Origin: Sorghum bicolor
Lineage: Eukaryota; Streptophyta; Magnoliopsida; Poales; Poaceae
Reading direction: 5' to 3'
DNA: 64,000 nucleotides
Assembly (NCBI RefSeq): GCF_000003195.3
Contig: NC_012875.2
Coordinates: forward strand, 32,840,314-32,904,313
Shown here: positions 42,584 to 56,600 of the stretch, piece after piece
How positions within the stretch are numbered: position 1 is the first letter of the stretch
Layout: every line of letters begins with the position of its first letter
Position numbers and translations under genes: made by a program
The notes under the pieces: generated by a model
Databases searched by the model: none
Told to the model about the DNA's origin: nothing
Seen by the model: only the letters and a program-made list of their open reading frames with translations

Positions 42584-45500
42584 ATGACCGTCAACTTCAT
42601 CGTACCTGAGGTTAATCCATCCACACCCCTTTTACTGCAATCTTTTCCCTTTCTACAAGTCCACTTACTTAGCTTTTTCCTCTTTTCTTCTATTCTTTCA
42701 ATCTTCGAACCTTAGGAGTTGAGCGAAAAAATTGTCATTCCCACCGAACAACCCCATCTTCAATGCCTCGGTCCACTGGGTAACCCAGATCCTACCGATC
42801 TGATTAATGCGGAAACAAACAGAATTCCTTTTAGGGCCGAGAATTTTTCTTTAGATCTATGGAAAGATACCTTCCGATCCTGGCCAAGTTCCACGAAAGG
42901 ATGGAAGGATTGGTTTTTGAGGGTTAGCAACACAAACGTAGTATACTAGGGTGAACGCAAAACAGACCAGTGCATCAGGCTATCTATTGTCGATATGGAA
43001 AGAAATGAGTCACTGCTGATAGCTGCTTCATACTTCTGGTCAGATACTTTCAATGCTTTCCTTTCCGGTCACGGCACAGCTTCCCCCACTCTCGCCGATG
43101 TACTCATGCTCACTAGTTTAGACATTGCAACTGCCGATGATGGCCAGTTGTTCGACCACAAAGCCGAACGCAAAGTAGAAACCCGCAACATCGGCGGCTG
43201 GTCAGGGTATATCCAGAAGTATCAAAGAACGGGGCCGGTTGGTCAGAGGGAACATGCCACTTTTCTGAACATGTGGCTAGACAAATTCATCTTCTGCGGC
43301 GATCGGTAGGACCAACCTCCGTCTACTTATCGGCAGCAAAAAGATTAGCCGATGGTGGCCGATTCCCTCTTGGCCGATATTTGCTAGTCTCCGTCTATCA
43401 TCTCCTCTATCAAGTGACCCAGAAACTCCTGCTAGGTGAACCCATCGGCAATTTAGGAGGCCCTTGGTGGTTTATCAATATGTGGCTCAACACCCATATG
43501 CACAAATGCCTCCGGTTTGACTTTTTTGCACAGCGATTCCCTCGAGATATTGCCGAAGACTATGAACTAGTAGATGATGAATCGGCAACTCATCCACACC
43601 CCTTAACTATGGTGAAGCTGTCATAGTCCTCCCTGGTACTGGCTGCAACGAAAACCAGGTCGGCCGATTCTTCCAAACCTTGTATGATGGTCTCTCCAAA
43701 GATCAGCGAGCATGGATGCCTTATGAAGATCTAGAAACTAGATTCCTACTCACCTTCCACCCTTTTGATGATGCTCTCAACAAGGATAATGATTTGATGA
43801 TGGCAATTATCACTCCAAGAGCAATTCTAGTGCATAGTTTTGGCAGTGGGAAGAACACCAACCCTACTTATGAGTTTTACAACCCATCAGCACTAGCTCG
43901 CTAACTAGCTTCTGGCCAACTGCCGATCAAACTTTGTTATGCCAATGTGGTAAAACCAAGGGAGACAATAACCAGCAGACTTGAGTGGATTAGGATAGCT
44001 CAACTCCAGCCAAATGCCGATACGACAGACATTGATCTATCGGCTTGGGTTCCAGCTCTCTTTACTACTCCGTTGTATAAACATTGGTGGGAAGAATGGA
44101 AGGGGCATCTGTTCAGGGCATCGGCTCATACATACCACGACATGATTGACTCCGACTACAAAGTCCCCGATAACATTGTAAGTCTTTTACCGATACCTCA
44201 GTTCCTTTGTTATCTTTAATCTTATCGGCAACTTATTTGTTTTCTTTATTTCAACAGGTCAATAGCCCAGCACCGACAATTAGCAGAAGTGAGAGGTCGA
44301 TCAAACTTCTTCAATTAGGCCCAATTTCTCTGATCGGCCACAATGCGCCAAGTCTAGCAGCCCTGATGCATCGCAACATACGCTTCAAGAAGACGACCAT
44401 CAAACGGTCGAAAGTATCTCCATCGGTCGCTGCTGCTACCCTGGCATAGGCTTTTAAGGTAAAACTCTTAATAAATTCTTTTATACCAAATTCCTCCCAT
44501 ACTCACTTCATCTTTTCAGGGTACATCGGCTGCAACAGCAACTTCATCGGTAACTTTTATCCTTTAGCAAAACTCCATCAGTATTCTTTTTACATTTTAA
44601 CTCATGAAATTTTGGTCGTTACAATAGCAAACTAGCAAATCGGCCAAGTCCAAGAGTGCCCAAACATCAGGTGCCGATGCCCCCCAGCCCAGTCAAGCTC
44701 CAACCAAGAGAAAGGGTCCTAAAAGCACCAAGACCCAACCAAAGCGCCAGAAGACAGCACCACCCTCTCCACCTCGTCCAGTGTCCCCGATCCAAGTAGC
44801 ATCATCTCCTTCTCCACCAGAACCCCAGACGCAAGAAGTACCTTCTCCTCCTCGACCAGTACCCCAGCCACAAGAAGCACCAGCCGATGTTTCTGAATAG
44901 ATTGCCGATCCGGCTGATCTGGGCACATCATCGGCCGTCCCTCCATAACAGGCAACCACTATACCCCCTCAAGGTAAAGTACTGATCATAGAATTATTAC
45001 CAATGAATTTATCTTATAAGCTATAATCGTCCTTGTAATTTCTTAGCTGAAGTCATTCCATCAGCAATTCCAGCCGATCAAACCATAGTACCAGTTGCAT
45101 CTCCACGTCAAAGACAGGAAATCACCCTGAAGCAAGTAAGTCATCTGATTTTCAGACTTCACATTATTAACACTTAATCTTGAGCAACTTATCTTCTTCT
45201 TTTTCTAGGAACAAGACTCCACAGACAGCCTATTCTCCTTTGCCATCGACATTTCTGATGATGAAGGCGAAGAAGCAAGCTCTTCTCAGGCAGTTGGAAT
45301 CTCATCGGCAGAGATTGAAGCCAAGTTGGAAGATTTGTTAGCCCTGCTGCACCAGGACACGGCCCAGCTAGTAGATGATTCTGATCCAGCCAAAGTTATA
45401 TTCAAGACTCTCCGTGGTCAAATTCCAGCCGATGCAGAAGAAATCCTTTTCCAAGCTGCTCACCTAGAAAGTCGCCAACTTCAGTATCAGAAGGCTACTC

Positions 45501-45904
45501 AGCGCCTTGCCGATAGAGCTGCTTATGCCCAGCTCAAAGAGGAGATGCTGCAAGTAAAGCACGCTGCCGATGAGAAGCACAAGAGCATCGATGCCCTGCA
45601 GTCCTTAGGGGATGAACTGAAACAGAAGATCTCCGATCTATCGGCAAGAAGAGAAGCCCTGCTAGCTGAACTCAAGCAAGTGGAAGAGGCCCTGATTCAA
45701 GCTCAGCAAGAAGAAAGCTAGCTGCCCGAAGCGCTCATACCTCTTCAGCAAGAGAGAGATGCCCAAGCTCGCAAGGCGCTGCACATGAAGAAGAAGTTGA
45801 AACCAGTGGAGGGCTCTGCCGATGAAGACACCCGAGAAATAGAAGAGGCCAACCAGATTCGTCTACGCGCAATATCAACCATCTAGGCTTTGCTGAATCT
45901 TTGA
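42584..45904 (+). pseudogene. Antisense plant-mobile-domain gene in the Tat element, copy A
   Basis: Transcribed opposite to gag-pol. Exon 1 is 42584-42610 (MTVNFIVPE). Intron 1 is 42611-42715 (GT...AG). Exon 2 runs to 44177 and holds the plant mobile domain, with LADVLMLTSLDI, GGWSGYIQKY, NMWLDKFIFCG and GGPWWFINMWLNTHMHK. Intron 2 is 44178-44257. Further exons encode SLIGHNAPSLAALMHR, a Pro/Gln-rich linker (44640-44970) and a C-terminal coiled coil (45300-45900; HLESRQLQYQKA ... QVEEALIQAQQEES). It is damaged by a TAG at about 42947, frameshifts near 43300 and 43650, and several later TAGs. The plant mobile domain occurs in MAIN/MAIL-type nuclear proteins and in plant transposons; its role in the element is unknown. 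Confidence 0.75.
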
Positions 45905-46120
45905 AGTTTTCATCGGCAACTTGTTTAATTCTGCTTTCAAAAACTTTAATCATTTTGGTCTAGCCGATAGGACTATTATCGACACTTAAACACTATGCAT
46001 GCTCCCAGATACGTTTTATCCAGCCGATAGGATTATTATCGGCATTTGAACTTCTATGCATCAATCCAGATACTAGGATAGTATCTCTTTAAATATTTTC
46101 CATTTAATGCTCTGGGAAAT
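45905..46120. other. Convergent junction with two hairpins, minus-strand Tat element
   Basis: Between the ends of the antisense gene and pol lie two 21-nt stem-loops, 45963-45983 (one stem mismatch) and 46023-46043. The arms are GCCGATA and TATCGGC with a 7-nt loop. The same pair is present in the other Tat copy. Confidence 0.7.
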
Positions 46121-49100
46121 TCAACTCCTTCGAGAGTTTCTAAAATAAGCATTACCAGGAGCAGATCGACTTATCCGATAAGGACCCTCCCAATTAGGAG
46201 ACCATTTTCCAAACTTTAAACTTTCAGTCCCAATCGGTAGAATCAGTTTCCACACTAAATCTCCATCAGCAAACTCCTTGGCTTTTACTTTCTTATCATA
46301 CCATTTAGCAACTCTCTTTTTATTTTCTTCTATGCTAATTAAAGCTCTCAACCAATGCACAACTAAATCATCCAACTCATCTTTCATTAAAGTGGCATAG
46401 TCATCGGCATTTAGCTGATCCTGAGAAAAGATCCGCCTAGAACCAGTTTTTATCTCCCATGGTAACACCGCATCATGCCCATACACCAATTGATAGGGTG
46501 AGACTTTGGTTGAGCCATGACACGCCATCCGACATGACCACAAAGCTTCATTTAACAATGTGTGCCATCTCCTAGGATTTTCTTCAATTTTCCGCTTGAT
46601 GAGCTTAATAATCCCTTTGTTAGAAGCTTCAACCTGCCCGTTAGCTTGAGCATAGTAAGGAGAAGAATTCAACACCTTAATCCCCAAACCGATTGCAAAC
46701 TCATCAAATTCCCCTGATGTAAACATAGTACCTTGATCAGTAGTAATCGTTTAAGGAATACAAAATCGGTAAACAATATGCTCCTTTACGAAATCAATCA
46801 TATTGGACGATGTTACTTTCTTCAAAGGAAGAGCCTCAACCCATTTGATAAAATAATCAGTGGCAACTAAGATAAACTTATGCCCCTTGCTTGATGGTGG
46901 ATAAATCTGACCGATGAGATCAATAGCCCAGCCTTGAAATGGCCAAGGTTTAATAATGGGATTCATGCCCGATGCGGGTGCCCTTTGAATATTGCCAAAC
47001 TTCTGACAACCTTGACATCCTTTGAAATATTTAAAGCAATCTTCAAGTATAGTCGGCCAATAATATCCGTTTCTCCTAATCATCCATTTCATTTTGAAAG
47101 CCGATTGATGCGCTCCACACACTCCTTCATGAATTTCACCCATCAAGCTTCTAGATTCATCATCACCCAAACACTTAAGCAAGACTCCATCTATCGTTCG
47201 ATAATACAACTCTTCTTCAAGGAGTACATACTTTGTAGCTTGAAACCTAACACGCCTCTCAACTTTCCTGGATGGATCCATTAAATAATCAATAATCTCC
47301 TTTCTCCAATCATCGACACTGACTGCCGATAATATATCTAAGATGTGTTGATATCCTGAGGCGTGTTGAGCCAATCGGTTGGCTTCTTCATTATGTAACC
47401 GAGGAATATGCTCTAATCGGAAATCCTTGAATTCCTTTAACAATTGTACACATCTTTCATAATAGGCTATCAAAACCTCACTTTGGCATTCATAAATTCC
47501 AGCCAACTGGTTTATAACAAGCATGGAATCGCTGAAAATTTCAATAGCATCGGCATGAACCTCCTTTAATAATTTCAATCCTTTGATCAAAGCTTGGTAC
47601 TTAGCTTGATTATTTGTTGACGTGGCAACAATCGGCAAAGAAAACTCATACTTCTTTCCCCGAGGAGAAATTAGCTCTATACCGATTCCTGCCCCCTGGT
47701 CACATGTAGATCCATCAAAGAAGAGCGTCCAAGGAATGATTTCCAAAGCATCCACTACACCGCAATGCTGAGTTACAAAATCGGCCATAATCTGCCCTTT
47801 AGTCGCTTTAGCCGATTCGTAGCGTAGATCAAATTCCGATAACGCTAATATCCACTTGCCGATTCTACCACTCATAATTGGCATTGATAAACATGTATCG
47901 GACCACATCATCTTTGCATATGACAGTGAATTCGGCCGATAGCAAGTAATGTCTCAATTTAACGCAAGAAAAGTATAAGCATAAGCACAACTTCTCAATT
48001 GCCGAATACCTTGTTTCAGCATCCACCAATCTTCTACTTAGATAATAAATCACACACTCCTTCCCCTCAAATTCCTAAATGAGAGCCAAACCGATGACCA
48101 TATCATCGGTAGACAAATATAATCTCAAGGGCTTTCCTTGTTGCGGTGGAACCAAAACTGGAGGGTTTGTCAAATAATTCTTGATTTCATCCAAGGCTAA
48201 CTGTTGCTCTTTTCCCCATACAAATTCTTGATCAGCTCTTAACTTAAGCAAAGGACTAAAAGCATGAATCTTACCTGACAAATTAGATATAAATCGTCTA
48301 ATAAAATTAATCTTGCCAATCAACGATTGAAGTTAAATTTTATTGGTAGGAGCAACTATTTTGTTGATGGCATCAATAGATCTCCTACTAATTTCAATCC
48401 CTCTTCGATGTACCATGAAACCAAGAAATTGTCCTACCGTACACCAAATGCACATTTATTAGGGTTCATTTTAAACCATGCTTGCTTGTGCACTCCAATA
48501 CCTTTTGCAGATCGGCCAAATGCTTTACGAAATCCCCAGATTTAACTACCACATCATCAATATAGACTTCCACCAACTTGCCGATGAACTCGTGGAAGAT
48601 AAAATTCATGGCTCTCTGATAAGTAGCACTAGCATTTTTCAAGCCAAAAGTCATGACTATCCATTCAAACAACCCAATATGACCAGGACATCTAAATGCA
48701 GTTTTGGGAATATCTTCTTCAGCCTTGAATATTTGATTGTAACCTGCATTGCCATCCATAAAGCTAATGATCCGATGTCCAGCTGCAACATCAACCAACA
48801 GATCGGCAACTGGCATTGAATAACCATCCATCGACGTAGCTTTACTGAGATTCCTAAAGTCAATGCAGACACGAAGCTTTCCATTCTTCTTATAAACAGG
48901 GACAACATTAGAAATCCATTCGGCATACCGACATTGCCGAATAAATTTAGCTTCAATAAGTTTAGTTATTTCGGCCTTAATATCAGGGAGTATACTAGAA
49001 TTGTATTGACGTGCTGGTTGCTGATGCAGCTGAAATCCAGACTTAATAGGCAACCGATGTTCAACGATTGATCGATCTAAACTAGGCATCTCGGTATAAT

Positions 49101-49266
49101 CCCAAGCAAAGCAATCTTTATATTCCTTTAACAAATCGGTTAATTGCTGCTTACACTCAGAACCTAATTTAGCACTAATAAAGGTATGTCTTGGCTTATC
49201 ACCATTACCTACATCTACTTCTACTAGATCGTCAGCCGATGTAAACCCCTGACCTAACTTTCCATC
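46121..49266 (-). pseudogene. Tat pol (RT, two RNase H regions, integrase), minus-strand element
   Basis: In sense order, RT has the catalytic YIDD (within EVYIDDVVVKSGD). A one-base loss in an A-run near 48466 shifts the frame into the connection region (48323-48060). The RNase H-type second domain has PWTLFFDGSTCDQGAG and NNQAKYQALIKGLKLL. Integrase has the zinc region, WAIDLIGQI, TTDQGTMF and NGQVEASNKGI. It is broken by at least four frameshifts and by a TAA at about 46751, where the other copy has Gln. The first codons of pol are on the far side of the inserted element, at 61559-61580. Confidence 0.88.
49262..49266 (+). repeat. Target-site duplication, left copy (CCATC)
   Basis: Left flank of the plus-strand Tat element. 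The right flank at 61559-61563 is CCATT, one base different, consistent with an old duplication. Confidence 0.7.
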
Positions 49267-49982
49267 TGTTGACACCGTTTTTGGACACATATCCAGGGAT
49301 CGGTAAAGTATAGATCGGCAAGATGGGGCAACACTAACTGGTCTGCAGGGGAGTTGCCGATGAGGGTGGTTGCCGATGAAAAGACAGCTGAATGTGACTA
49401 AGTCCAGAAGTGGTGACACGTTCGTGCCGATGGTCAGCGTTAATCTTTGCTGATGGCTATGATGAGAATTCTGCCGATGACTCGAAAGGTGAACGTGAAG
49501 GTTGCCGATTGATCTATGGTGGTGTCCCGGTTTGTCATGGGAGGATAGTTTTATGTTTTCCATAGATATTTAAGTTTGTTTTATATACGGATTCCGTTTA
49601 ATTTGGAATTCGAGTTCTAGTCGTGTCTGATTGTAGCTCTTTGAGTAGGGTATAAATGTAGACCCTAGGGCCTTGTAATGAGACATCTATCAATCAATCA
49701 AACACAAGTTTTTACTCATATTCCAGCATCTACTTTTCCAACGACTTCATCATATTTCCTTTTTATTACGAGTTCTTAGGAGTTCGTCGACTTAAGCTCA
49801 GCGTATTCTCGAGTTCCGCGTGAATACCTCTTGGCCGTGGCATCCGGGGGCATCGCTGTTGTCGGGACTAAAGTATTCGAGTTATCACCTTTGCCGATAG
49901 TAAGGTCAAATCGGCTGGCACGCCTTAACGTTTGAATCGGGTATTAGCCCTTTGTGTTTGCAGATCCGTTTTTGCATCCACA
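49267..49982 (+). repeat. 5' LTR (716 bp) of the plus-strand Tat element
   Basis: Starts TGTTGACACCGTTTTTGG and ends TTTTGCATCCACA. The TATA box is TATAAATG at 49651-49658. It differs from the 3' LTR by small indels (for example a roughly 10-20 bp difference near 49380) and point changes. Confidence 0.92.
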
Positions 49983-49989
49983 CATCTTT

Positions 49990-50007
49990 TGGCACGCCCA
50001 GTGGGAC
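49990..50007 (+). other. Primer-binding site of the Tat element
   Basis: TGGCACGCCCAGTGGGAC, 7 nt after the LTR end, begins with the TGG needed to pair with a tRNA CCA end. I could not assign the tRNA with confidence. Confidence 0.7.
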
Positions 50008-50028
50008 AGATTCAAGATCAAGATCGAC

Positions 50029-53000
50029 ATGTCGACTACCAAATTCGATTTGGAGAACGTCATCCCCGTGACGGAAGCCAATCTCAGAGATGAGCAGAAG
50101 CAAGCTATTGCAAAAGCCATTGAGGATTACAAGCAACAATGTTTGAAGTCCTTCAGTATCAACAGGAGTGGCGAGGTGATCCAGAAGGAAGCACTGCCGG
50201 CGCCTCGGCAGGTTACTTTTGAAGCCAATCCTGGTAAACTTCAAGACATGGTTGATAGTTCTATTAACCGTGCCTTGATCAATCAAGCTGGTGTGCTGTC
50301 CAATACGGTCTTCAACGCCGTGGCTAGAACTTTCAAAGAAGGACAATTGCCACCAAACTATGTGGGCCCTGCCCATCATGAGCCGGGATCACTAGTGGTC
50401 ACAACTCCATCGGCTGCTACGGCCGCTGCGGGTACAGAAACTACCGTTCCTCCAAGCACGTTGGGAGTCACTAACGCGCAATCTACGCCGATGACGACCA
50501 ATCCATCAACTTCAGATGAGCAGATCAAGCTTACCACAGATCTATTGGCATCGGCAATGTCGGGGTCCGTTCCTCCCAATTGGTGGGGTTATGGTATACC
50601 ACCAGAGTTCATGTTGAAGACACCTAGTACATCTCAAACGGCTGATATGAGAGGCAAGGCTCCTATGGCATCGCACCTCCAAATATGCCGATGAATTAGA
50701 GTCCCTAGTATACTACAACTACTACTGCGAGACCTTACACTGAGAATTCTCAAGCTCCAACGTTCCAGATGCCTAATGCATCGGCAGATTCAATGCCGAC
50801 GCAACGGAGGTTTATGACTCAGCCAGGGTATGTCAATTCAATGATGATGCCCAATTTCCAGTCATCGGCAGGACCTATGCCGATGAATGCTAATAGTGGA
50901 TGGCCTGGGCAGCAAGTCTTTCCACAAATGCCCCAACAGAATCATCAGGCTACAGGGTTTCAACAAGGCCAGATCCAACCTGGGTTCCATAATCAAGGGA
51001 TGGTCAACCAGCCGATGAATCTTGGTCAACAGTTTGGTGGTCAGATGATCAACCCTATGTTCCATGCAGATCGTGCGCCTCAGCGACACGTGGAGGCTTA
51101 TCAGCAGGCGTGAGATCCACAACTACCCCATCGGCAAGATGCCGATGCTTATTGGGCCGATAAGATTGCTGAAGTAATGAGGGACCAATTTGGGATAAAA
51201 CCCAAAGTCAACACTTACTCTTATCGGACACCGTATCCTCCTGCATATGATTTAATTCCACTTCCAAATCGGTACAAGGTGCCAGATTTCACTAAGTTTT
51301 CTGGACAAGATGATACATCGACTATGGAACATGTCAACAAGTTTATCATCCAATGTGGGGAAGCTGCTAACAGGGATGAATTGAGGGTTCGACTGTTTTC
51401 ATCATCTTTATCTGGATCGGCTTTCACCTGGTTTATATCATTGCCTCCTAATTCAGTGATTACTTGGGCCGATCTGGAGAAGCAGTTCCACAAGTACTCT
51501 GGAGTCCATGAGAAGAAGATTACTGATTTGGTCAGATTGAAATAGTGTAATGATGAATCGGTTGAAAGTTTTGTGCAGAGGTTGCGGGAAGTCAAGAATA
51601 AATGCTATAGTCTGGTTTTGGACGATCGGCAGCTAGCCGATTTGGCTTTCCAGGGTTTGTTGCCACATATCAGGGACAAATATGCTTCTCATGAGTTTGA
51701 GAGCCTGAGTCACTTGGTCCAGAGGATTTCCGACTAGGATATCAAACCCTTTAAACCAAAAAGAGCTTGGAACAAAAAGGTGTCATTTGTTGATGAAGCA
51801 GCAAGCTCTAATTCTGATGAAGAGCCAGTCATCGGCTTGGCAGAGTGGGTGAAGAACAAGAAGCCGATGTCTTGTCCTTTCGGGCATAAAGAGCCAGAGA
51901 AGTTCGCATTTGATATCACCAAAGCTGATAGGATATTTGACTTTCTACTTCAGGAAGGTCAGATCAAATTGTCATCCAATCATGTAATCCCATCGGCTGA
52001 AGAGTTGAAAAAGATGAAATACTGCAAGTGGCACAATGCAACCTCTCACAGTACCAATGAGTGCAAGGTTTTTAGGCAACAACTGCAATCGGCTATTGAA
52101 TCTAGGAGAATCAAATTTGACAATTCCAAAGCTCAGAAGCCGATGAAGATTGATTAACATCCTTTCCCAACAAATATGTTGGATGCTAAGGGAAAGACTA
52201 AGGTCTTGACGTCGGAAGCAGCTGAAAGGAGTGCATCAGTAGATCCTCAGCATCAAATTACTGCTGCCGATGCCAAAGGAAAAGGCTTGATCCAAGAGGG
52301 AACTAACTCAGAAAGGCCTCCCCGATCTAGTATTGTGATAACTCATAAAAGGCCTCGGGAGACTTGGCAGCAACGTGAGGATCGGTATCAGCGTCAGCAA
52401 GAAGACTATCATCAGGAAGAAGAAAGACGCCGACAAGAGTGGAATCGACACAAGGATCACTGGAACTGCCCGTTCTTTATCCATTGCTGGGAGCAGAACA
52501 TCAAGTTGCCCACTGTTAGAGATTGCCCTGAATGCAATGGTTATGATCGGTATGACAGATCCGATCGACGCTATCACGATGATGATCGGCGATTTAATGG
52601 GCCGATTAGGGGGAGAGCGTCAGTTCATGATCGGCTGGGGGGCAGACTCAGTGTGCACGATAGGATTGGTGATCGTGTTCAACATTTTCCCAGGAATCAA
52701 GAAGAGCTTGAAGAGATGGCGAATGCTCGGGTTCCCGATGAGTTCATATTTTGTAGGGATGCTAATACCTATCGTGTCGAATCAAGGGAACATCGTTGTC
52801 CATCAGCAAGGCAGTCACCACTTTCCCCGTGGTGTCCAGAGGGGTTGACTAAGACACAAAAAAGGAGACTGCAGCGCGAAAGACGAGAGGAGCTAAGCAA
52901 GGGCAAAAACTCTGGTCAGTCTGGGAATCAGCAACAATAGGATCCTAAGGGGAAAGGGCCATCGACAGATGTTAACATGGTATTTTTGTTGCTGATGGAG

Positions 53001-53642
53001 TTCCTTGCACCATCCAGTGATGATGAGGAGTTGGAGTTTTCCGACCAGATAGCTCAGTTGGCTCTAGATCCGATGACAGCTATCTTTGAAAAGCCTGCCG
53101 ACAATGAAAGGCAGCATCTTAAAGCCCTGTTTGTTAAAGGAAGAGTTGATGGTCAGCCGATGACCAAGATATTGATTGATGGTGGAGCTGCTATCAACAT
53201 CATGCCATATGCAGTCTATCGGAAGCTTGGCAAAGGAGATCAAGATCTGACTAAGACCGATATGATGCTAAAAGACTTTGAGGGAAATGTATCTCCGGTT
53301 AAGGGAGCAATCTGTGTCGAGTTGACCATCGGCAGCAAAACCTTGCCGACAACTTTCTTTGTGATCAGTGGAAAAGGTGCTTATAATCTGCTGCTAGGGA
53401 GAGACTGGATTCATGCCAATTGTTGCATTCCATCAACAACGCACCAATGTTTGGTCCAGTGGGTAGGTGACAAGATTGAGATTGTCCCGGGAGATTCTTC
53501 CTATGTTATTGCATCAGCAGAGGCGGACACTTATGAAAGAACTAGGTGTATCTTAGGAGAAGTTTGGGAGAAGGAGTTCCTCAAAGTTGCCGATTATGAA
53601 ATTCCACCGATCCAAGCAGTCGGTTCTGATGAGGAGTTTTAA
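50029..53642 (+). pseudogene. Tat Gag-protease
   Basis: The ATG at 50029 (MSTTKFDLENVIPV) follows the PBS closely. A Gln/Pro/Met-rich N-terminal region is interrupted by a frameshift near 50665. The gag core follows (PDFTKFSGQDDTSTMEHV, FSSSLSGSAFTWF). The knuckle CKWHNATSHSTNEC (about 52023-52064) has spacing CX2HX4HX4C. Next come Arg/Asp-rich low complexity and the protease with LIDGGAAINIMP and YNLLLGRDWI. In-frame stops are TAG at about 50698, 51112 (TGA), 51543, 51735, 52156 (TAA) and 52938; several align with Gln in the other copy. The reading ends with TAA overlapping the pol ATG. Confidence 0.88.
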
Positions 53643-56600
53643 TGGATAGGTTCACCGATGATGGAAAATTAGTCCAGGGTTTCACATCGGCCGATGATTT
53701 AGTAGAAGTAGATATAGGTAGTGGTGATAAACCTAGACCTACTTTTGTTAGTGCTAAGTTAAATTCTGAGTGTAAGCAGCAGTTAACCGATTTGTTAAAG
53801 GAATATAAAGATTGCTTTGCTTGGGATTATACTGAGATGCCTGGTTTGGACCGATCAATTGTTGAACATCGGTTACCCATCAAGTCTGGATTTCGGCCAC
53901 ATCAACAGCCAGCTCGCCGATGTAATCCTAATATTCTTCCTGATATTAAGGCTGAAATAACCAAACTTATTGAAGCTAAATTTATTCGGCAGTGTCGGTA
54001 TGCTGAGTGGATTTCCAATGTTGTTCCGGTCTACAAGAAAAATGGGAAGCTTCGGGTTTGCATTGATTTCAGGAATCCCAATAAAGCTACACCGATGGAT
54101 GGCTACCCAATGCCAGTTGCCGATTTGCTAGTTGATGCCGCGGCTGGGCATCAGATCATCAGCTTTATGGATGGCAATGCAGGATACAATCAAATATTTA
54201 TGGCTGAACAAGATATTCTAAAGACTGCATTTAGATGTCCTAGTCATGTTGGGTTGTTTGAATGGATAGTTATGACTTTTGGTTTGAAAAATGCTGGTGC
54301 TACTTATCAGAGGGCGATGAATTTTATCTTTCATGAGTTCATCGGCAAGCTGGTGGAGATTTATATTGATGATGTGGTGGTTAAGTCTGGAGATTTCACA
54401 AAGCATCTTGCCGATTTACGAAAAGTGTAGGAATGCACAAGGAAGCATGGTTTAAAAATGAACCCTAACAAGTGTGCATTCGGTGTATCGGCAGGGCAAT
54501 TTCTTGGTTTCATGGTGCATCAAAGGGGGATTGAAATTAGTAGGAGATCCATTGATGCTATCAACAAAATAGTTGCTCCTACCAACAAAACTGAGCTCCA
54601 ATCCTTGATCGGCAAGGTAAATTTTATCAGGAGATTTATATCTAATTTGTTTGGTAAAATTCGTGCTTTTAGTCCTTTACTCAAATTGAAAGCCAATCAA
54701 GAGTTTGTTTGGGGGAAAGAGCAACAATTGGCTTTAGATGAAATCAAGAATTATTTAGTAAATCCTCCAGTTCTAATTCCACCTCAGCAAGGGAAGCCTT
54801 TCAGATTATATTTATCTACCGATGGGATGGTCATCGGTTCGGCTTTGATTCAAGAATTTGAAGAGAAGGAGTGTGTGATTTACTATTTAAGCAGGAGATT
54901 GGTTGATGCTGAGACTAGGTATTCGGCCATTGAAAAGTTATGTTTATGCCTATATTTTTCATGTATTAAATTGAGGCACTATTTGCTAGCGGCCGAATGC
55001 ACTGTTATATGCAAAGATGATGTGGTCCGGTATATGCTATCTATGCTGGTCATGAGTGGCAGAATCGGTAAATGGATCTTGGCACTATCGGAATTCGATT
55101 TGCGTTACGAATCGGCTAAGGCGGTTAAAGGACAGATTATGGCCGATTTTGTAACTCAACATTGCGGTGCGGTGGAGACTTTGGAAATTGTACCGTGGAC
55201 GCTCTTCTTTGATGGATCCACATGTGACCGGGGGGCAGGAATCTGCATAGTGTTAATTTCCCCTCAGGGAAGGAAATATGAGTTCTCCTTGCCGATTGTT
55301 GCCACGTCAATGAATAATCAAGCCGAGTATCGAGCTTTGATAAAAGGGTTGGAATTGTTAAGAGAAGTTCATGCTGATGCTGTTGAAGTCTTCGGGGATT
55401 CTATGCTGGTTATAAATCAATTGGTTGGAAGCTATGAATGCCGAAGCGAATTCCTGATAACTTATCACGAAAGGAGTATGCAATTATTAAAGGAATTCAA
55501 AGATTTCCGGTTAGAGCATGTTCCTCGGTTGCATAATGAGGAAGCTAATCGGTTGGCTCAGCATGCTTCAGGGTATCAACCTATGGTTAACACAATATCG
55601 GCAATCAGTGCCGATGATTGGAGAAAAGAAATTGTTGATTACTTAAAGGATCCATCCAAGAAAGTTGAGAGACGTGTTTGGTTTCAAGCCACCAAATATG
55701 TGCTCCTCGAGGATGAATTATATTATCGAACAGTTGATGGAGTTCTTCTCAAATGCTTAGGTGATGATGAGGCTAAAAGTTTAATGGGAGAGATCCAAGA
55801 AGGAGCGTGTGGAGCACACCAGTCGACATTTAAGATGAAGTGGATGATCAGAAGAAATGGGTATTATTGGCCGACTATACTTGAGGATTGTTTTTAGTAT
55901 TTCAAAGGGTGTCAAGGATGTCAGAAGTTTGGCAATGTTCAAAGGGCACCCGCATCAGCCATGAATCCCATTATTAAACCTTGGCCGTTCCGGGGATGGG
56001 CTATTGATCTAATCGGCCAAATTTACCCACCATCCAACAAAGGACATAAATTCATCCTGGTTGCCACCGATTACTTCACCAAGTGGGTTGAAGCTATTCC
56101 TTTGAAGAAAGTCACATCGGCCAATATGATTGAGTTTGTTAAAGAGCTTATTATTTACCAATTTGGAATTCCTCAAACAATTACTACCGATCAGGGTACT
56201 ATGTTTACATCAGGGGAGTTTGATGAGTTTGCAATCGGTATGCGAATTAAAGTATTAAATTCTTCTCCTTATTATGCTCAAGCTAATGGGCAGGCTGAGG
56301 CGTCTAACAAAGGAATTGTCAAGCTTGTTAAATGGAAGATTGAAGAAAATCCTAGGAGGTGGCATACGTTGTTAAATGAAGCTTTATGGCAGTATCGGAT
56401 GGCTTGTCATGGATCGACCAAAGTCTCGCCTTATCAGTTGGTGTATGGACATGATGTAGTGCTACCTTGGGAAATTAAAACTGGGTCTAGGTGACTATCT
56501 TTTCAAGATCAATTGGCTGCCGATGATTATACTACTTTGATGACAGACGAGTTGGATGATCTAGCAGGACATCAGCTAAGGGCTTTGATAAGTATAGAAG

